Source: Geothermobacter hydrogeniphilus
Lineage (GTDB): Bacteria > Desulfobacterota > Desulfuromonadia > Desulfuromonadales > Geothermobacteraceae
DNA: 64,000 bases
Assembly (NCBI RefSeq): GCF_002093115.1
Contig: NZ_NAAD01000006.1
Location: 62,001 to 126,000 of the forward strand
Direction of reading: 5' to 3'
This document shows, in pieces, positions 9,624 through 21,174 of the stretch. A model generated the notes under the pieces. That model saw nothing but the letters and a program-made list of their open reading frames with translations, did not search any database and was not told the origin of the DNA. The stretch's first letter is position 1. Every line of letters begins with the position of its first letter. The position numbers were made by a program, and so were the translations under genes.

Positions 9624-9786
9624 CCTGCGGCCTTTCGCCAACCCGGGCGGAGCCCCCGCGAGACTCGGGAGCAGGGCAGAAACCTCGATCTCAATACCGC
9701 CGCGGGTTCTACCTAGAGTCTATCGGAGGAGAGGGGGGTGTCAAATCGAGAAGGAGCAGGGAGGCGGCGACGCAGAACGTTGCAGA

Positions 9787-10266
9787 TCAGCCCCGCCGTT
9801 GCGGCCAGGAGCTGAAGGGAGTCCGGCTGAGACAGGCGTTGTAGTAGCGTTCATCACCCGTCACCTCTTCGCCGACCCAGTCGGGCAGCACAACGGGCTG
9901 ATCCGGCCGGTCAAGTTCAACCTCGGCCAGCACCAGTCCTTCGTTGGCGCCGTGAAATTCGTCGATCTCCCAGACAAGCCCGGCGTGAGGAACCCGGTAA
10001 CGGGTCTTTTCAATCTGCGGCCGATGGCAGAGTTCGTCCAGCAACTGCCGCGCCTGCTCGAGCGGAATCGGATATTCGTATTCACTGCGGACACAGCCGC
10101 GGGTCGCACCCTTGACCGTCAGGAACCCCCTGTCACCGGCGATCCGCACCCGCACCGTGCGCTGCGGGTCAAGGCTGAGATAACCCTGCCGGTAAGCCAC
10201 CCCTTGGGCGCCCACCTTCCAGCTGTCGTTTCTGAGCAGAAACTTGCGTTCGATTTCCAGCGCCAT
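9787..10266 (-). CDS. CYTH-domain protein (triphosphate tunnel enzyme)
   Basis: 159 residues making a single CYTH domain. The N-terminal EIERKF motif (ExExK) is the family hallmark, followed by alternating Arg/Lys/Glu strands (RVRIAGDRGFLTVKG, EIDEFHG, EVELD) that line the triphosphate-binding tunnel. Bacterial proteins of this size are mostly inorganic triphosphatases; a few are class IV adenylate cyclases. The gene is divergent from the AAA+ regulator and stands alone. Confidence 0.85.
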   Translation of the reverse strand: MALEIERKFLLRNDSWKVGAQGVAYRQGYLSLDPQRTVRVRIAGDRGFLTVKGATRGCVRSEYEYPIPLEQARQLLDELCHRPQIEKTRYRVPHAGLVWEIDEFHGANEGLVLAEVELDRPDQPVVLPDWVGEEVTGDERYYNACLSRTPFSSWPQRRG

Positions 10267-10346
10267 CCGGCCAACTCCTGATCCAGGTTTCGCGAATCTC
10301 AGGCTTCATCATGCCGTCCTTTGTCCTGCGGGTCAACCGGAGTTGC

Positions 10347-10376
10347 TTTACAGATCCGATACGACCCCCCTATACT
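10347..10376 (+). promoter_or_regulatory. Sigma70-type promoter for the GAF-AAA+ regulator
   Basis: TTTACA (10347-10352) and TATACT (10371-10376) with an 18-base spacer, 35 bases before the chosen ATG at 10412. The -10 box is near consensus. Confidence 0.5.
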
Positions 10377-10380
10377 CTCT

Positions 10381-10397
10381 GAGTAAAATATCTACTC
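10381..10397 (+). promoter_or_regulatory. Inverted repeat at the expected start of transcription, possible operator
   Basis: GAGTA, 7 bases, TACTC. It lies directly after the -10 box and before the ribosome site GAGGA, where a repressor could block initiation. No regulator is identified. Confidence 0.35.
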
Positions 10398-10411
10398 AAC
10401 GAGGAACCGCC

Positions 10412-13234
10412 ATGGATGAAATACGCACCGCCAGGATGACGGAACTGACCCGGAAACTGCTCAGCTACGGCAAGGAAAATCTCGAGGACATCCTCCACCT
10501 GCTGGTCGACGCCACCACCCTACTGACCCGCCAGAACCGTTGCCGCATCTATCTCGAAGATCTGACCGCCGGCCGACTGACCTGCGCCGCCGTCACCGGT
10601 CCCCATGCCGAGGAGATCCGCGCCCAGAGCTTCCCCATCAACAGCGAGGATTTTCTCGTCTCCCGGGTCTACACCTCGCAGGATCCGGCCCTGCTCACCG
10701 ATATCGACCAACTCGACAGTCCCAAGGCGCGGGCGATTGCCGCCCGACTCGAAATCGGCGCCAGCTGCCACCTGCCGCTGATCCACCAACAGCGCGCGGT
10801 GGGGGTTCTCTGCCTTGACAGCGGTCGTCGCGGGCAGTTGCCGGGCGATGCCGAGATCGAAGAACTGCGGCAGTTCCTGCTGCAGGCCACCCCGGTCCTC
10901 GACCGCGCCCGCAAGTACCATCAGCAGATCCTGCTGGCACGAGAAATAGATACCGCCAAGAGCCAGCAGGCGGCGCTGTTCATGGTCCGCTCGGCAGTCC
11001 GCCTGATCGACAAGCTGGCCCTGGCGTCAGTGCTGGTGCCCCGGCCGGGAGAATCGGAGGACCGGGTGCTGGAGATCCTCGCCTCCTACTCTCCGGACAT
11101 CGCCGTCAAACGCCTCTATGAGGATGAGAAGCAGATCGAACTCGGCACCGGACGCTCGTTGCTGTCACGCTACATCCACAGCGACGGCACCATCCGCGAC
11201 GAGAAACTGCTCAAGCCGATCTATATCGAAAATCTCCCGGCGCAGACCCTGCAGAAACGCTACCTGACCGACCAGATGGGGTTGCAGTCTCTCTACGTGG
11301 TGCCCCGTCTCGATCCTCATTCCCGCCGGGTGCGCTGCCTGGTCAACTACTATACCGCCGAAAGATACCGCTTCAGCCCCTTCGAACAAGGGCTGCTCGA
11401 AGCCCACGCCGAGATGGCGGAACGGGTCATCCAGGAGATCGGCGGCGAACACATGGAGATCCAGGTTCTCGCCGAAATCAACGCCCTGCTGCAGGAGAAA
11501 TACGAGAACCTGCCTTCTTTCCTCAACCGGGTGCTGGCCAAGGCGACCGAACTGATCGGCGCCGACACCGGCAGCATCGCCCTGGTACGCGAACGGGAGG
11601 GTGAACGCTGGCTGGTGGTCGAAGAGAATGACGGCACCCTGACCGGAGCCAAGATCAAGGAGTGGCTGAAACGCAACATTCCCCCGATCCGGATCGGCGC
11701 CGAAGAATTGCCGGCCGAGGAACGCAGCCTGACCGGGCTGGCCGCCGCCACCGGCCGGGAACAGCTGATCACCGACACCCGCGAAGAAACAGGCGGCCGC
11801 GGCTTCTACCGCGAGATCACCACCGACATCCGCAGCGAACTGGCGGTGCCGGTGCTGCACGATGACGAGGTGCTGGCGGTGATCTGTCTCGACTCGCTGC
11901 GCCCCTGGTACTTCACCGCCGAACACCGTCAGATCCTGCAGATCATTCAGCGGATGATTTCCCGCCACCTGTTCGACCTGCAGCGTATTGAACAGCTGAC
12001 CTCCGAGGTCGAACAACTGCGTTCCGATGTCGGCTACCGGGATCCCAGTATTCACTCCTACCGGCTCGGCAACATCATCGGCAACGCCCCGCGCGCCCGG
12101 GAGATCGTTGAATTCATCCAGCAGGTCACACCGCCGATCTTCAATCGGATCACCCTCTGGCACAAGACCGATGTCGAGGAAGCGACCCTCGGCCTGCCGT
12201 CAATTCTGATCACCGGGGAAACCGGCAGCGGCAAAGAATTCATCTTCAACAATATCTTTTCGCGGCTCAACGAAATGTACCAGGGACGCTTCGGCCGCCG
12301 CCGTGAACTGCCGGTGAAAAAGACCAACATCGCCGCCTACAGCGGTGAACTCACCTACTCCGAGCTGTTCGGTCACAAGCGCGGCGCCTACACCGGCGCC
12401 CACACCGACCGCCAGGGAATCCTCGAAGAGGCCCACGGCGGGGTGGTCTTTCTTGACGAAATCGGCGACGCCGACCCGAAAACTCAGGTTCAGCTGCTGC
12501 GCTTCCTCGACAACGGTGGTTTTGTCCGACTCGGCGACAACCAGACCCGCTATGCCCGGGTGCTGCTGATCGCCGCCACCAACAAGGATCTCGGTCGGCT
12601 GATCGAAGCCGGCGATTTCCGTGAAGATCTTTATCACCGGCTCTCGGAACTGACCATCGAGGTTCCTTCCCTCAACCAGCGCCGGGAAGATATCCCCGAC
12701 CTTGCCACTCATTTCCTCGGTCGCCTCTACCGCATCTATCGACGCCCCGGAGAGCCGGCGGAACCGCCGATGCTGACCCGCGGCGCCCGAGAGGAACTGG
12801 CGCGCCACCATTACAGCGGCAATATCCGCGAACTGCGCAGCATCCTGGTCCGGGCCCTCTTTTTTCGCGAGGGGCACAAAATTGACGAGCAACTGATTCG
12901 TCATACCCTGGGCCGCCCCCGTCCGGCGAAAAGCGCCACGTCCCGACAGACCACCCGTCGACTGACAGAAGAACTGGCCGAGCAGATCCTGGAATCCATC
13001 ACCTCCGGACAGGAAACCTTCTGGAGTGCCCTCTACAGCCCATACTCAGAAAACCGCATCACCCGTGACATGGTCCTCGCCGTTCTCAACCTGGCCCGCC
13101 GCCAGGGAGCGACCAGCATGCCGAAACTGGCCGGTCTGCTGCGCGCCTGCGACCCGAAGAGCGACCGCAACGAAGAACGCAAAACGTTCTTCCGTTTCAA
13201 AAACTTCCTCTACAAAACCATCCGTATCCAGTGA
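10412..13234 (+). CDS. GAF-domain sigma54-type AAA+ regulator lacking a clear DNA-binding domain
   Basis: 940 residues from the ATG at 10412, which has GAGGA 7 bases upstream. The frame is open further upstream, but that part contains the promoter. Residues about 20-560 hold GAF-like sensor domains. The AAA+ domain has Walker A GETGSGKE, the sigma54-contact loop as GAYTGA, Walker [10 protein letters not shown] and the sensor segment LLIAATNKD. The GAYTGA variant occurs in some functional activators. The last 100 residues lack a recognisable Fis-type helix-turn-helix and end in basic, aromatic-rich helices ([18 protein letters not shown]). It may activate from solution, like some DNA-binding-free activators, or serve another AAA+ role. 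Confidence 0.8.
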   Translation: MDEIRTARMTELTRKLLSYGKENLEDILHLLVDATTLLTRQNRCRIYLEDLTAGRLTCAAVTGPHAEEIRAQSFPINSEDFLVSRVYTSQDPALLTDIDQLDSPKARAIAARLEIGASCHLPLIHQQRAVGVLCLDSGRRGQLPGDAEIEELRQFLLQATPVLDRARKYHQQILLAREIDTAKSQQAALFMVRSAVRLIDKLALASVLVPRPGESEDRVLEILASYSPDIAVKRLYEDEKQIELGTGRSLLSRYIHSDGTIRDEKLLKPIYIENLPAQTLQKRYLTDQMGLQSLYVVPRLDPHSRRVRCLVNYYTAERYRFSPFEQGLLEAHAEMAERVIQEIGGEHMEIQVLAEINALLQEKYENLPSFLNRVLAKATELIGADTGSIALVREREGERWLVVEENDGTLTGAKIKEWLKRNIPPIRIGAEELPAEERSLTGLAAATGREQLITDTREETGGRGFYREITTDIRSELAVPVLHDDEVLAVICLDSLRPWYFTAEHRQILQIIQRMISRHLFDLQRIEQLTSEVEQLRSDVGYRDPSIHSYRLGNIIGNAPRAREIVEFIQQVTPPIFNRITLWHKTDVEEATLGLPSILITGETGSGKEFIFNNIFSRLNEMYQGRFGRRRELPVKKTNIAAYSGELTYSELFGHKRGAYTGAHTDRQGILEEAHGGVVFLDEIGDADPKTQVQLLRFLDNGGFVRLGDNQTRYARVLLIAATNKDLGRLIEAGDFREDLYHRLSELTIEVPSLNQRREDIPDLATHFLGRLYRIYRRPGEPAEPPMLTRGAREELARHHYSGNIRELRSILVRALFFREGHKIDEQLIRHTLGRPRPAKSATSRQTTRRLTEELAEQILESITSGQETFWSALYSPYSENRITRDMVLAVLNLARRQGATSMPKLAGLLRACDPKSDRNEERKTFFRFKNFLYKTIRIQ

Positions 13235-13240
13235 GTCAAA

Positions 13241-13276
13241 AAAGCGCGGGAGCAACTTCCGCTGCTCCCGCGCTTT
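13241..13276 (-). terminator. Intrinsic terminator between convergent genes
   Basis: A perfect 14-bp stem (AAAGCGCGGGAGCA with its complement), 8-base loop. On the minus strand it is followed by a run of T, so it mainly ends gloA transcription; it also follows the AAA+ regulator stop by 6 bases. Confidence 0.8.
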
Positions 13277-13317
13277 GACAACCTCCAGAGGGGACTCCCC
13301 GTTTTATTATCCAAACC

Positions 13318-13698
13318 TCAAGCCATGCGTACCACCTCGACCCGATAACCGTCCGGATCGGAAACGAAATAGAAACTGGCCGTGCCGCTCAAGCCTTTCA
13401 GCGGCGTCGGATCCAGGCCGAGTTCCTGATGTCGTCGGTGCGACGCTTCGAGATCGTCGACGCTGACCGCCAGATGGGAATAACCGTTGCCTATGACGTA
13501 AGGCTCCTGCTGGTTGTAATTGTAGGTCAACTCCAGTTCAAAACTGTCACTCGGATCGGTCAGGTAGGAAAGGGTGAAGCCGTCATCGGGAAAATCACGC
13601 TTGCGGGAAACCTTGAAACCGAACGCCTGCTGATAAAAATGTTCACTTTTTTCCAGGTTCATCACCCGAATACAGACGTGAATCATGCGATAGGTCAT
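13318..13698 (-). CDS. gloA: Glyoxalase I (lactoylglutathione lyase family)
   Basis: 126 residues from the ATG at 13698, with GGAGGAGG 7 bases upstream; an in-frame TTG six bases earlier has no such site. It is a vicinal-oxygen-chelate protein with the four expected metal ligands: His in MIHVCIRV, Glu in FELELTYN, His in YSHLAVSV, Glu in YRVEVVRM. These match the metal sites of E. coli GloA, which isomerises the hemithioacetal of methylglyoxal and glutathione. Length fits (about 130). Thiol cofactor use in this organism is unknown. Confidence 0.9.
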   Translation of the reverse strand: MTYRMIHVCIRVMNLEKSEHFYQQAFGFKVSRKRDFPDDGFTLSYLTDPSDSFELELTYNYNQQEPYVIGNGYSHLAVSVDDLEASHRRHQELGLDPTPLKGLSGTASFYFVSDPDGYRVEVVRMA

Positions 13699-13719
13699 CT
13701 GCAACCTCCTCCGACACCA

Positions 13720-13923
13720 TCAATCATGACCGATCACCTTGAGATCGGTCAACTCGGGAAAATGCGTCAGGATAATCTTGCGGGCGGCCTCGTGATTATG
13801 CTTGGAGGCAAAACGCAGGCGGACATCCATTTCCCAACAGAAATCGCACATACAGTCCTTGGCATTATAGGTTTCCGCCCCGCAGTTTTTGCAGTATATC
13901 TTCTGTTCTCGCTTACTTTTCAT
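13720..13923 (-). CDS. Small zinc-ribbon protein
   Basis: 67 residues from the ATG at 13923. Two Cys pairs, YCKNCGA and MCDFCWE, plus an extra Cys form a probable zinc ribbon; the rest is basic helical sequence ending in ELTDLKVIGHD. An upstream extension of the frame would run into the tRNA-Asn gene and is rejected. It sits 21 bases after gloA's start, in the same direction, so the two may share a transcript. No clear ribosome site. Function unknown. Confidence 0.6.
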   Translation of the reverse strand: MKSKREQKIYCKNCGAETYNAKDCMCDFCWEMDVRLRFASKHNHEAARKIILTHFPELTDLKVIGHD

Positions 13924-14020
13924 CGTTGGTAGTATATCGCTTTTCTGGAAAAAAATAACCGGAAAATAATGTCCGCTCCGCTTGCCGGCAGAAGGCCTCA
14001 GCTTTCCCGGCAAAAATGAA

Positions 14021-14052
14021 AAGGGCCTGCAGATCATAAACTGCAGGCCCTT
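14021..14052 (-). terminator. Terminator of tRNA-Asn
   Basis: Perfect 12-bp stem (AAGGGCCTGCAG and complement) with an 8-base loop, ten bases after the tRNA 3' end, followed on the minus strand by a T-rich stretch. Confidence 0.8.
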
Positions 14053-14061
14053 CAGAATTTT

Positions 14062-14137
14062 TGGCTCCCCGAGCCGGACTCGAACCAGCGACAAGGTGGT
14101 TAACAGCCACCCGCTCTACCAACTGAGCTATCGGGGA
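14062..14137 (-). tRNA. tRNA-Asn (GTT)
   Basis: 76 bases including an encoded CCA. Acceptor arms TCCCCGA/TCGGGGA pair fully. The D arm has AGCTCAGTTGGTAGAGC, the anticodon loop reads CTGTTAA with anticodon GTT, and the T arm has GGTTCGAGTCC. Confidence 0.97.
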
Positions 14138-14308
14138 AGAGAATAGTTTTTCTAACTCACTGTTTTTGCGAGAAGAAAAGCTATTTTGCCGTTACAAATG
14201 GACCGAAAAACAACCCAAAAATCCGTGTAACGACGTGAGGGTTTATACGATAGCCGGCGAGTGCTGTCAAGAAAAAATCAAAACACCACCTGGTCCATCT
14301 CCTCAATG

Positions 14309-14470
14309 GTTTATGGACCGATTTCATTTCTGCTCAAGGAAAGTCTGTTCGGTGACAGCCGGATAGAAGAGGACCATTTCCGGGCTGTGCTGACAACCTG
14401 CTGGGAAGGCATCCGCGGCCAGGACCGGCGCCTGGATAAATGGGAAAAATTTGCTCCTCAATCGAAGTGA
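14309..14470 (+). CDS. Doubtful small open frame
   Basis: Potential 53-residue protein with plausible composition in its second half (SRIEEDHFRAVLTTCWEGIR), but no ribosome site before the ATG and no family I recognise. It lies just upstream of the receiver-like gene. It could equally be leader sequence of that gene. Confidence 0.25.
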   Translation, partial: VYGPISFLLKESLFGDSRIEEDHFRAVLTTCWEGIRGQDRRLDKWEKFAPQSK

Positions 14471-14534
14471 TTACTCACTTAGCTCTCAGGAGGAACAACC
14501 TGCGCAGGCCTGCCTGCGAAAAGGAGGTTCCATT

Positions 14535-15146
14535 ATGGTAACCCTTACTCAGAACAGAATGTTCAACCATGTCGTCTTGGTCGCTGATGACAATCCCCCG
14601 GCACGCGATCTGCTGAGCCTGATCCTGGCGGAACAAAACTGCAAGGCAATCACCGCCAACAACGGCTTCGAAGCCTGGCAGATTCTCCAGGAAACGCAGG
14701 TCGACCTGTTGGTGGTGGAACTGGACCAGGTTCCCGGGGAATGCCGGGGGGGGGAAGACAGGCTGTCCCCCAGCTTTCAACTCGGCTGGCGACAAGCTAT
14801 GACAAGCATAACGGATTCAGGTGTACCCTGCTATCTCTCCATCGGCAGGCCTCCCAGCATCAGGGAGATGGTTGCCCAGATCCGCCTGTTGCTGCAGGAC
14901 ACCCCGGCCACCACGCAAAAAAGGCCCGCGATCATTAAGATCGCGGGCCTTTCAACAATTTTATCCAAGGATCAGGCGCCCTTTTTCAACTCCAGCAGAA
15001 TCTGTTTGGCAACCGCCTTGACGGTTTCAAAAACCCCCTCACCGGTGGTCGCGCAGGCCTCGAAATCAGGGACAGCGTCCGGGTTGAGCAATTCACGCAA
15101 TTCCTCCACCGATGTCAGGTTCGGCAGGTCGCGTTTATTGTACTGA
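14535..15146 (+). CDS. Degenerate response-regulator receiver domain
   Basis: AAGGAGG lies 8 bases before the ATG at 14535. Residues about 13-120 follow a CheY-like receiver: an acidic pair in [13 protein letters not shown], then [26 protein letters not shown] at the phosphoacceptor strand, and [18 protein letters not shown] at the end. The phosphoacceptor alignment is ambiguous (Glu or a shifted Asp) and the conserved Lys is Arg, so phosphorylation is doubtful. The middle is poorly conserved around a run of eight G at 14744-14751, a possible frameshift site. The frame does not stop after the domain: it runs through the mglA terminator and antisense into mglA. The true end is probably lost or altered. 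Confidence 0.5.
   Translation: MVTLTQNRMFNHVVLVADDNPPARDLLSLILAEQNCKAITANNGFEAWQILQETQVDLLVVELDQVPGECRGGEDRLSPSFQLGWRQAMTSITDSGVPCYLSIGRPPSIREMVAQIRLLLQDTPATTQKRPAIIKIAGLSTILSKDQAPFFNSSRICLATALTVSKTPSPVVAQASKSGTASGLSNSRNSSTDVRFGRSRLLY
14920..14952 (-). terminator. Terminator of mglBA
   Basis: Perfect 14-bp stem AAAGGCCCGCGATC with a 5-base loop; six T follow on the minus strand. It starts 20 bases after the mglA stop. Confidence 0.85.
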
Positions 15147-15559
15147 ACAACGAAGGGCAGCTTTTCCAACTGGTAGCCCTGTTCTTCGAGATTGTCCTTG
15201 AGATTCTCCAAACTCTCGATATTGGCATCGAGACGCTCTTCCTGGGAATCTGCGACAAAAACCACCCCGTCAACACCCTTGAGAATAAGCTTACGCGAGG
15301 CATCGTAAAAAACCTGACCGGGCACGGTATAGAGGTGGAAACGGGTTTTGAAACCACGGATCTCACCGAGAGCCAGAGGGAGAAAATCAAAAAACAGGGT
15401 TCTTTCGGTCTCGGTCGCCAGGGAAATCATCTTCCCCTTGGCGGACGGATCGGTTTTTTGGTAGATGTACTGCAGGTTGGTCGTCTTGCCGCACAGGCCG
15501 GGACCATAATAGACGATCTTGCAGTTGATTTCCCGTGAAGCGTAGTTGATGAAGGACAT
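14972..15559 (-). CDS. mglA: MglA, Ras-like GTPase of cell polarity or motility
   Basis: 195 residues. P-loop [14 protein letters not shown]; switch region [18 protein letters not shown], the MglA-type PGQ in place of the DxxG of Ras; nucleotide specificity motif NKRD. MglA switches between GTP and GDP states and positions motility or polarity machinery at cell poles, with MglB as its activating protein. Here it directly follows mglB (14-base gap) in a two-gene leftward operon, the arrangement found in Myxococcus and many deltaproteobacteria. Confidence 0.95.
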   Translation of the reverse strand: MSFINYASREINCKIVYYGPGLCGKTTNLQYIYQKTDPSAKGKMISLATETERTLFFDFLPLALGEIRGFKTRFHLYTVPGQVFYDASRKLILKGVDGVVFVADSQEERLDANIESLENLKDNLEEQGYQLEKLPFVVQYNKRDLPNLTSVEELRELLNPDAVPDFEACATTGEGVFETVKAVAKQILLELKKGA

Positions 15560-15573
15560 GCCTGGCTACCCCG

Positions 15574-16074
15574 TCACTTGAAGAGGTTGTCGATGTCGTC
15601 GTCGGTGATCTCGGCGAAGGGGCTCTGCGACTGCCCGGACTTCTCCAACCGCTCGGCTTTCTCTCCAAGGGCCTTGAAAATTCTCGCCAGTTCGTCGCTG
15701 GCCTTCTTCACCCTCAGCCGGACCAGCCCCAGGGAAGAGCGCTGATCAAATATCACCACCAGGATGACCCGCTGGGCAACAATCGAGATATGGATATTAT
15801 CCTTTTCCCCTTCATGGAAGAGGATGGAGAACTCCTTCTCGCCAATCAACTTGGCCAGGCCACCAGTGGCGGCGATATTACCGGCCGTCAGCGAAGCGAG
15901 GCTGGTGGTATCGAGATGTTCGGTTTCTCCCGTCGACGCAATCAGCTGCCCGTTCTTGTCAACCAGGAAAATAACTTTCGAATTGGACTCCCGCAGCAGC
16001 TTGTTAAGCACGCCGGTGATCTGCTGAAGTTCCTCCTCGTACATAACAAAGGGAGAAGAATGGGACCCGAACAT
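15574..16074 (-). CDS. mglB: MglB, roadblock/LC7 GTPase-activating partner of MglA
   Basis: 166 residues with a roadblock/LC7 fold: helix MYEEELQQITGVLNKLL, strand KVIFLVDKNGQLIASTG, then LASLTAGNIAATGGLAKLIG. The C-terminal tail (SDELARIFKALGEK... DDDIDNLF) is helical and acidic, as in MglB. The ATG at 16074 has AAGGAG 8 bases upstream; an internal Met at 16044 is a weaker candidate. It accelerates GTP hydrolysis by MglA. Confidence 0.92.
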   Translation of the reverse strand: MFGSHSSPFVMYEEELQQITGVLNKLLRESNSKVIFLVDKNGQLIASTGETEHLDTTSLASLTAGNIAATGGLAKLIGEKEFSILFHEGEKDNIHISIVAQRVILVVIFDQRSSLGLVRLRVKKASDELARIFKALGEKAERLEKSGQSQSPFAEITDDDIDNLFK

Positions 16075-16111
16075 TGCTTACGCTCCTTGGTCAGGTTTGT
16101 ATATCCGCTGT

Positions 16112-16140
16112 TTTATAGCATCTAACACCAGTCCGGGCAA
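16112..16140 (-). promoter_or_regulatory. Promoter of mglBA
   Basis: On the minus strand TTGCCC (16140-16135) and TATAAA (16117-16112) are 17 bases apart, 37 bases before the mglB ATG. Confidence 0.55.
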
Positions 16141-16172
16141 GGCTTTTACCGGCCGAACAGGCCGCCGAAAAT

Positions 16173-16208
16173 AAAACATCCCGACAGGTTGCCCTGCCGG
16201 GATGTTTT
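16173..16208 (-). terminator. Terminator of nifJ
   Basis: A 15-bp stem with one mismatch (AAAACATCCCG and complement outside, CAGG/CCTG inside, TTGC loop), 22 bases after the nifJ stop, with TTTTATTTT on the minus strand. Confidence 0.8.
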
Positions 16209-16230
16209 GCTGCTGCGTCGTTTGACGACT

Positions 16231-19812
<3,582 letters not shown>

Positions 19813-19916
19813 GAAATCCTCCTTTTGAGTTGGTTTTCCGGGAATCGATAGTGACGGGTTCATCTCCTCCGCAACGCGACAAGCGGCTGCCGGAAGAGAG
19901 CTGAAAGCCTGTATGC

Positions 19917-19944
19917 AGTATACGATTTAAGAGAAAAAAAACAA
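19917..19944 (-). promoter_or_regulatory. Possible promoter of nifJ
   Basis: Minus strand TTGTTT (19944-19939) and TATACT (19922-19917), 16 bases apart, about 105 bases before the nifJ ATG. The -10 box sits in the near-palindrome GTATGCAGTATAC, which could be a control site. Confidence 0.35.
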
Positions 19945-19951
19945 CGCCGGG

Positions 19952-20551
19952 TCAAAGGTCCCTGCGACCTTCGACAGCCCGGTTGACTGTTGCGTCGTCG
20001 ACAAATTCAAGGTCACTGCCGGTGGGGATGCCATGAGCCAGCCGCGTCACCCTGATTCCCAGGGGACGCACCTGCCCGGCCAGGTAAAGGGCCGTGGCAT
20101 CCCCCTCAACGGTAAAATTGGTCGCTACCAGCAGTTCCCGAACCGCGCTCCCTTTCAGTCGCTGCAGCAGTTCGACAAAACGCAGCTGCTCGGGACCGAT
20201 TCCATCCAGCGGAGAAAGGGCCCCCTGCAGCACATGGTAGCGGCCACGAAACGAGCGGCTGCGCTCGATGGCAATCAGATCCTGCGGCTGCTCAACAACA
20301 CAAAGCAGACCCTCATCGCGGCCGGGGTCGGTACAAATCGGACAGGGATCAGACTCGGTGATATGGAAGCAACGGGAGCAGAACCCTATTTTTTCCTTCA
20401 GTTCCAGGATGGCCCCTGCCAGGGCTTCCGCCTCCGCCCGCGGCTGCCGCAACAGGAAGAAAGCTAACCGGGTTGCGGTCTTCTTGCCGATACCCGGAAA
20501 CTTGGCCAATTCGGCGACCAGACGGGCAAATGACGGGATGGAGTCTAGCAT
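19952..20551 (-). CDS. recR: Recombination protein RecR
   Basis: 199 residues from the ATG at 20551 (a TTG four codons earlier is possible; neither has a clear ribosome site). A helix-hairpin-helix (KFPGIGKKTATRLAFFLL), the four-Cys zinc finger CSRCFHITESDPCPIC, and a Toprim domain (LCVVEQPQDLIAIE) match RecR throughout. RecR loads RecA at gaps together with RecO or RecF. It lies in the usual dnaX-ebfC-recR order, all leftward. Confidence 0.95.
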   Translation of the reverse strand: MLDSIPSFARLVAELAKFPGIGKKTATRLAFFLLRQPRAEAEALAGAILELKEKIGFCSRCFHITESDPCPICTDPGRDEGLLCVVEQPQDLIAIERSRSFRGRYHVLQGALSPLDGIGPEQLRFVELLQRLKGSAVRELLVATNFTVEGDATALYLAGQVRPLGIRVTRLAHGIPTGSDLEFVDDATVNRAVEGRRDL

Positions 20552-20753
20552 GAGATTTTCCAAAAATCCAACTCTTTGGAACGCTGTTTTATTTTTTAAG
20601 GCCGGCCAAAATTTCTTTACAACGTCTTTAAAATTTCCCGGTCAAATGGTCAGGCCACAAGCGTTGTAATACCACGGCTTTGCCCAAAAAATCAAGACTT
20701 TAGCTCTTTTTTGCTGTGCCCGAAACGGGATTCACGGCGACCAAACCCACCGT

Positions 20754-21068
20754 TCAGAACAGTCCCGGGATATTCATGCCACCGGTAATCTTGCCCATTT
20801 CCTGCTGCATCATCTCCTGGCTCTTCTTGATGGCCTCATTGACCGCGGCGACCACCAGATCCTGAAGCATTTCCACATCGTCGCTGTCAACCACCCCCGG
20901 ATCAATACTGATCGACAGCAGTTGCTGTTTGCCGTTGACCACCGCCGACACCATTCCGCCACCGGCCGAGGCCTCGACTTCACGTCCGGCCAGCTCTTCC
21001 TGAAGGCGCGCCATTTTCTGCTGCATCAGCTGCGCCTGCTTCATGATATTACCCAATCCTTTTGCCAT
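20754..21068 (-). CDS. ebfC: YbaB/EbfC nucleoid-associated protein
   Basis: 104 residues, normal for the family: a helical N-terminus (NIMKQAQLMQQKMARLQEEL), a central sheet (VSAVVNGKQQLLSISIDP) and a C-terminal helix. EbfC-type proteins form dimers that bind DNA with little sequence preference. Lies between dnaX and recR as in most bacteria. A gap of about 190 bp separates it from recR; it holds AT-rich sequence and nothing else recognised. Confidence 0.93.
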   Translation of the reverse strand: MAKGLGNIMKQAQLMQQKMARLQEELAGREVEASAGGGMVSAVVNGKQQLLSISIDPGVVDSDDVEMLQDLVVAAVNEAIKKSQEMMQQEMGKITGGMNIPGLF

Positions 21069-21174
21069 GACCTTCCTCCATTGTCACCGCCGCCGGCGGT
21101 CTTTCTGTTTTGTTGGGGAAACGATACAGGGTTCCGACCCTTCATGCGTGGCCGAAAATCGGCCGCTCGCCGGA

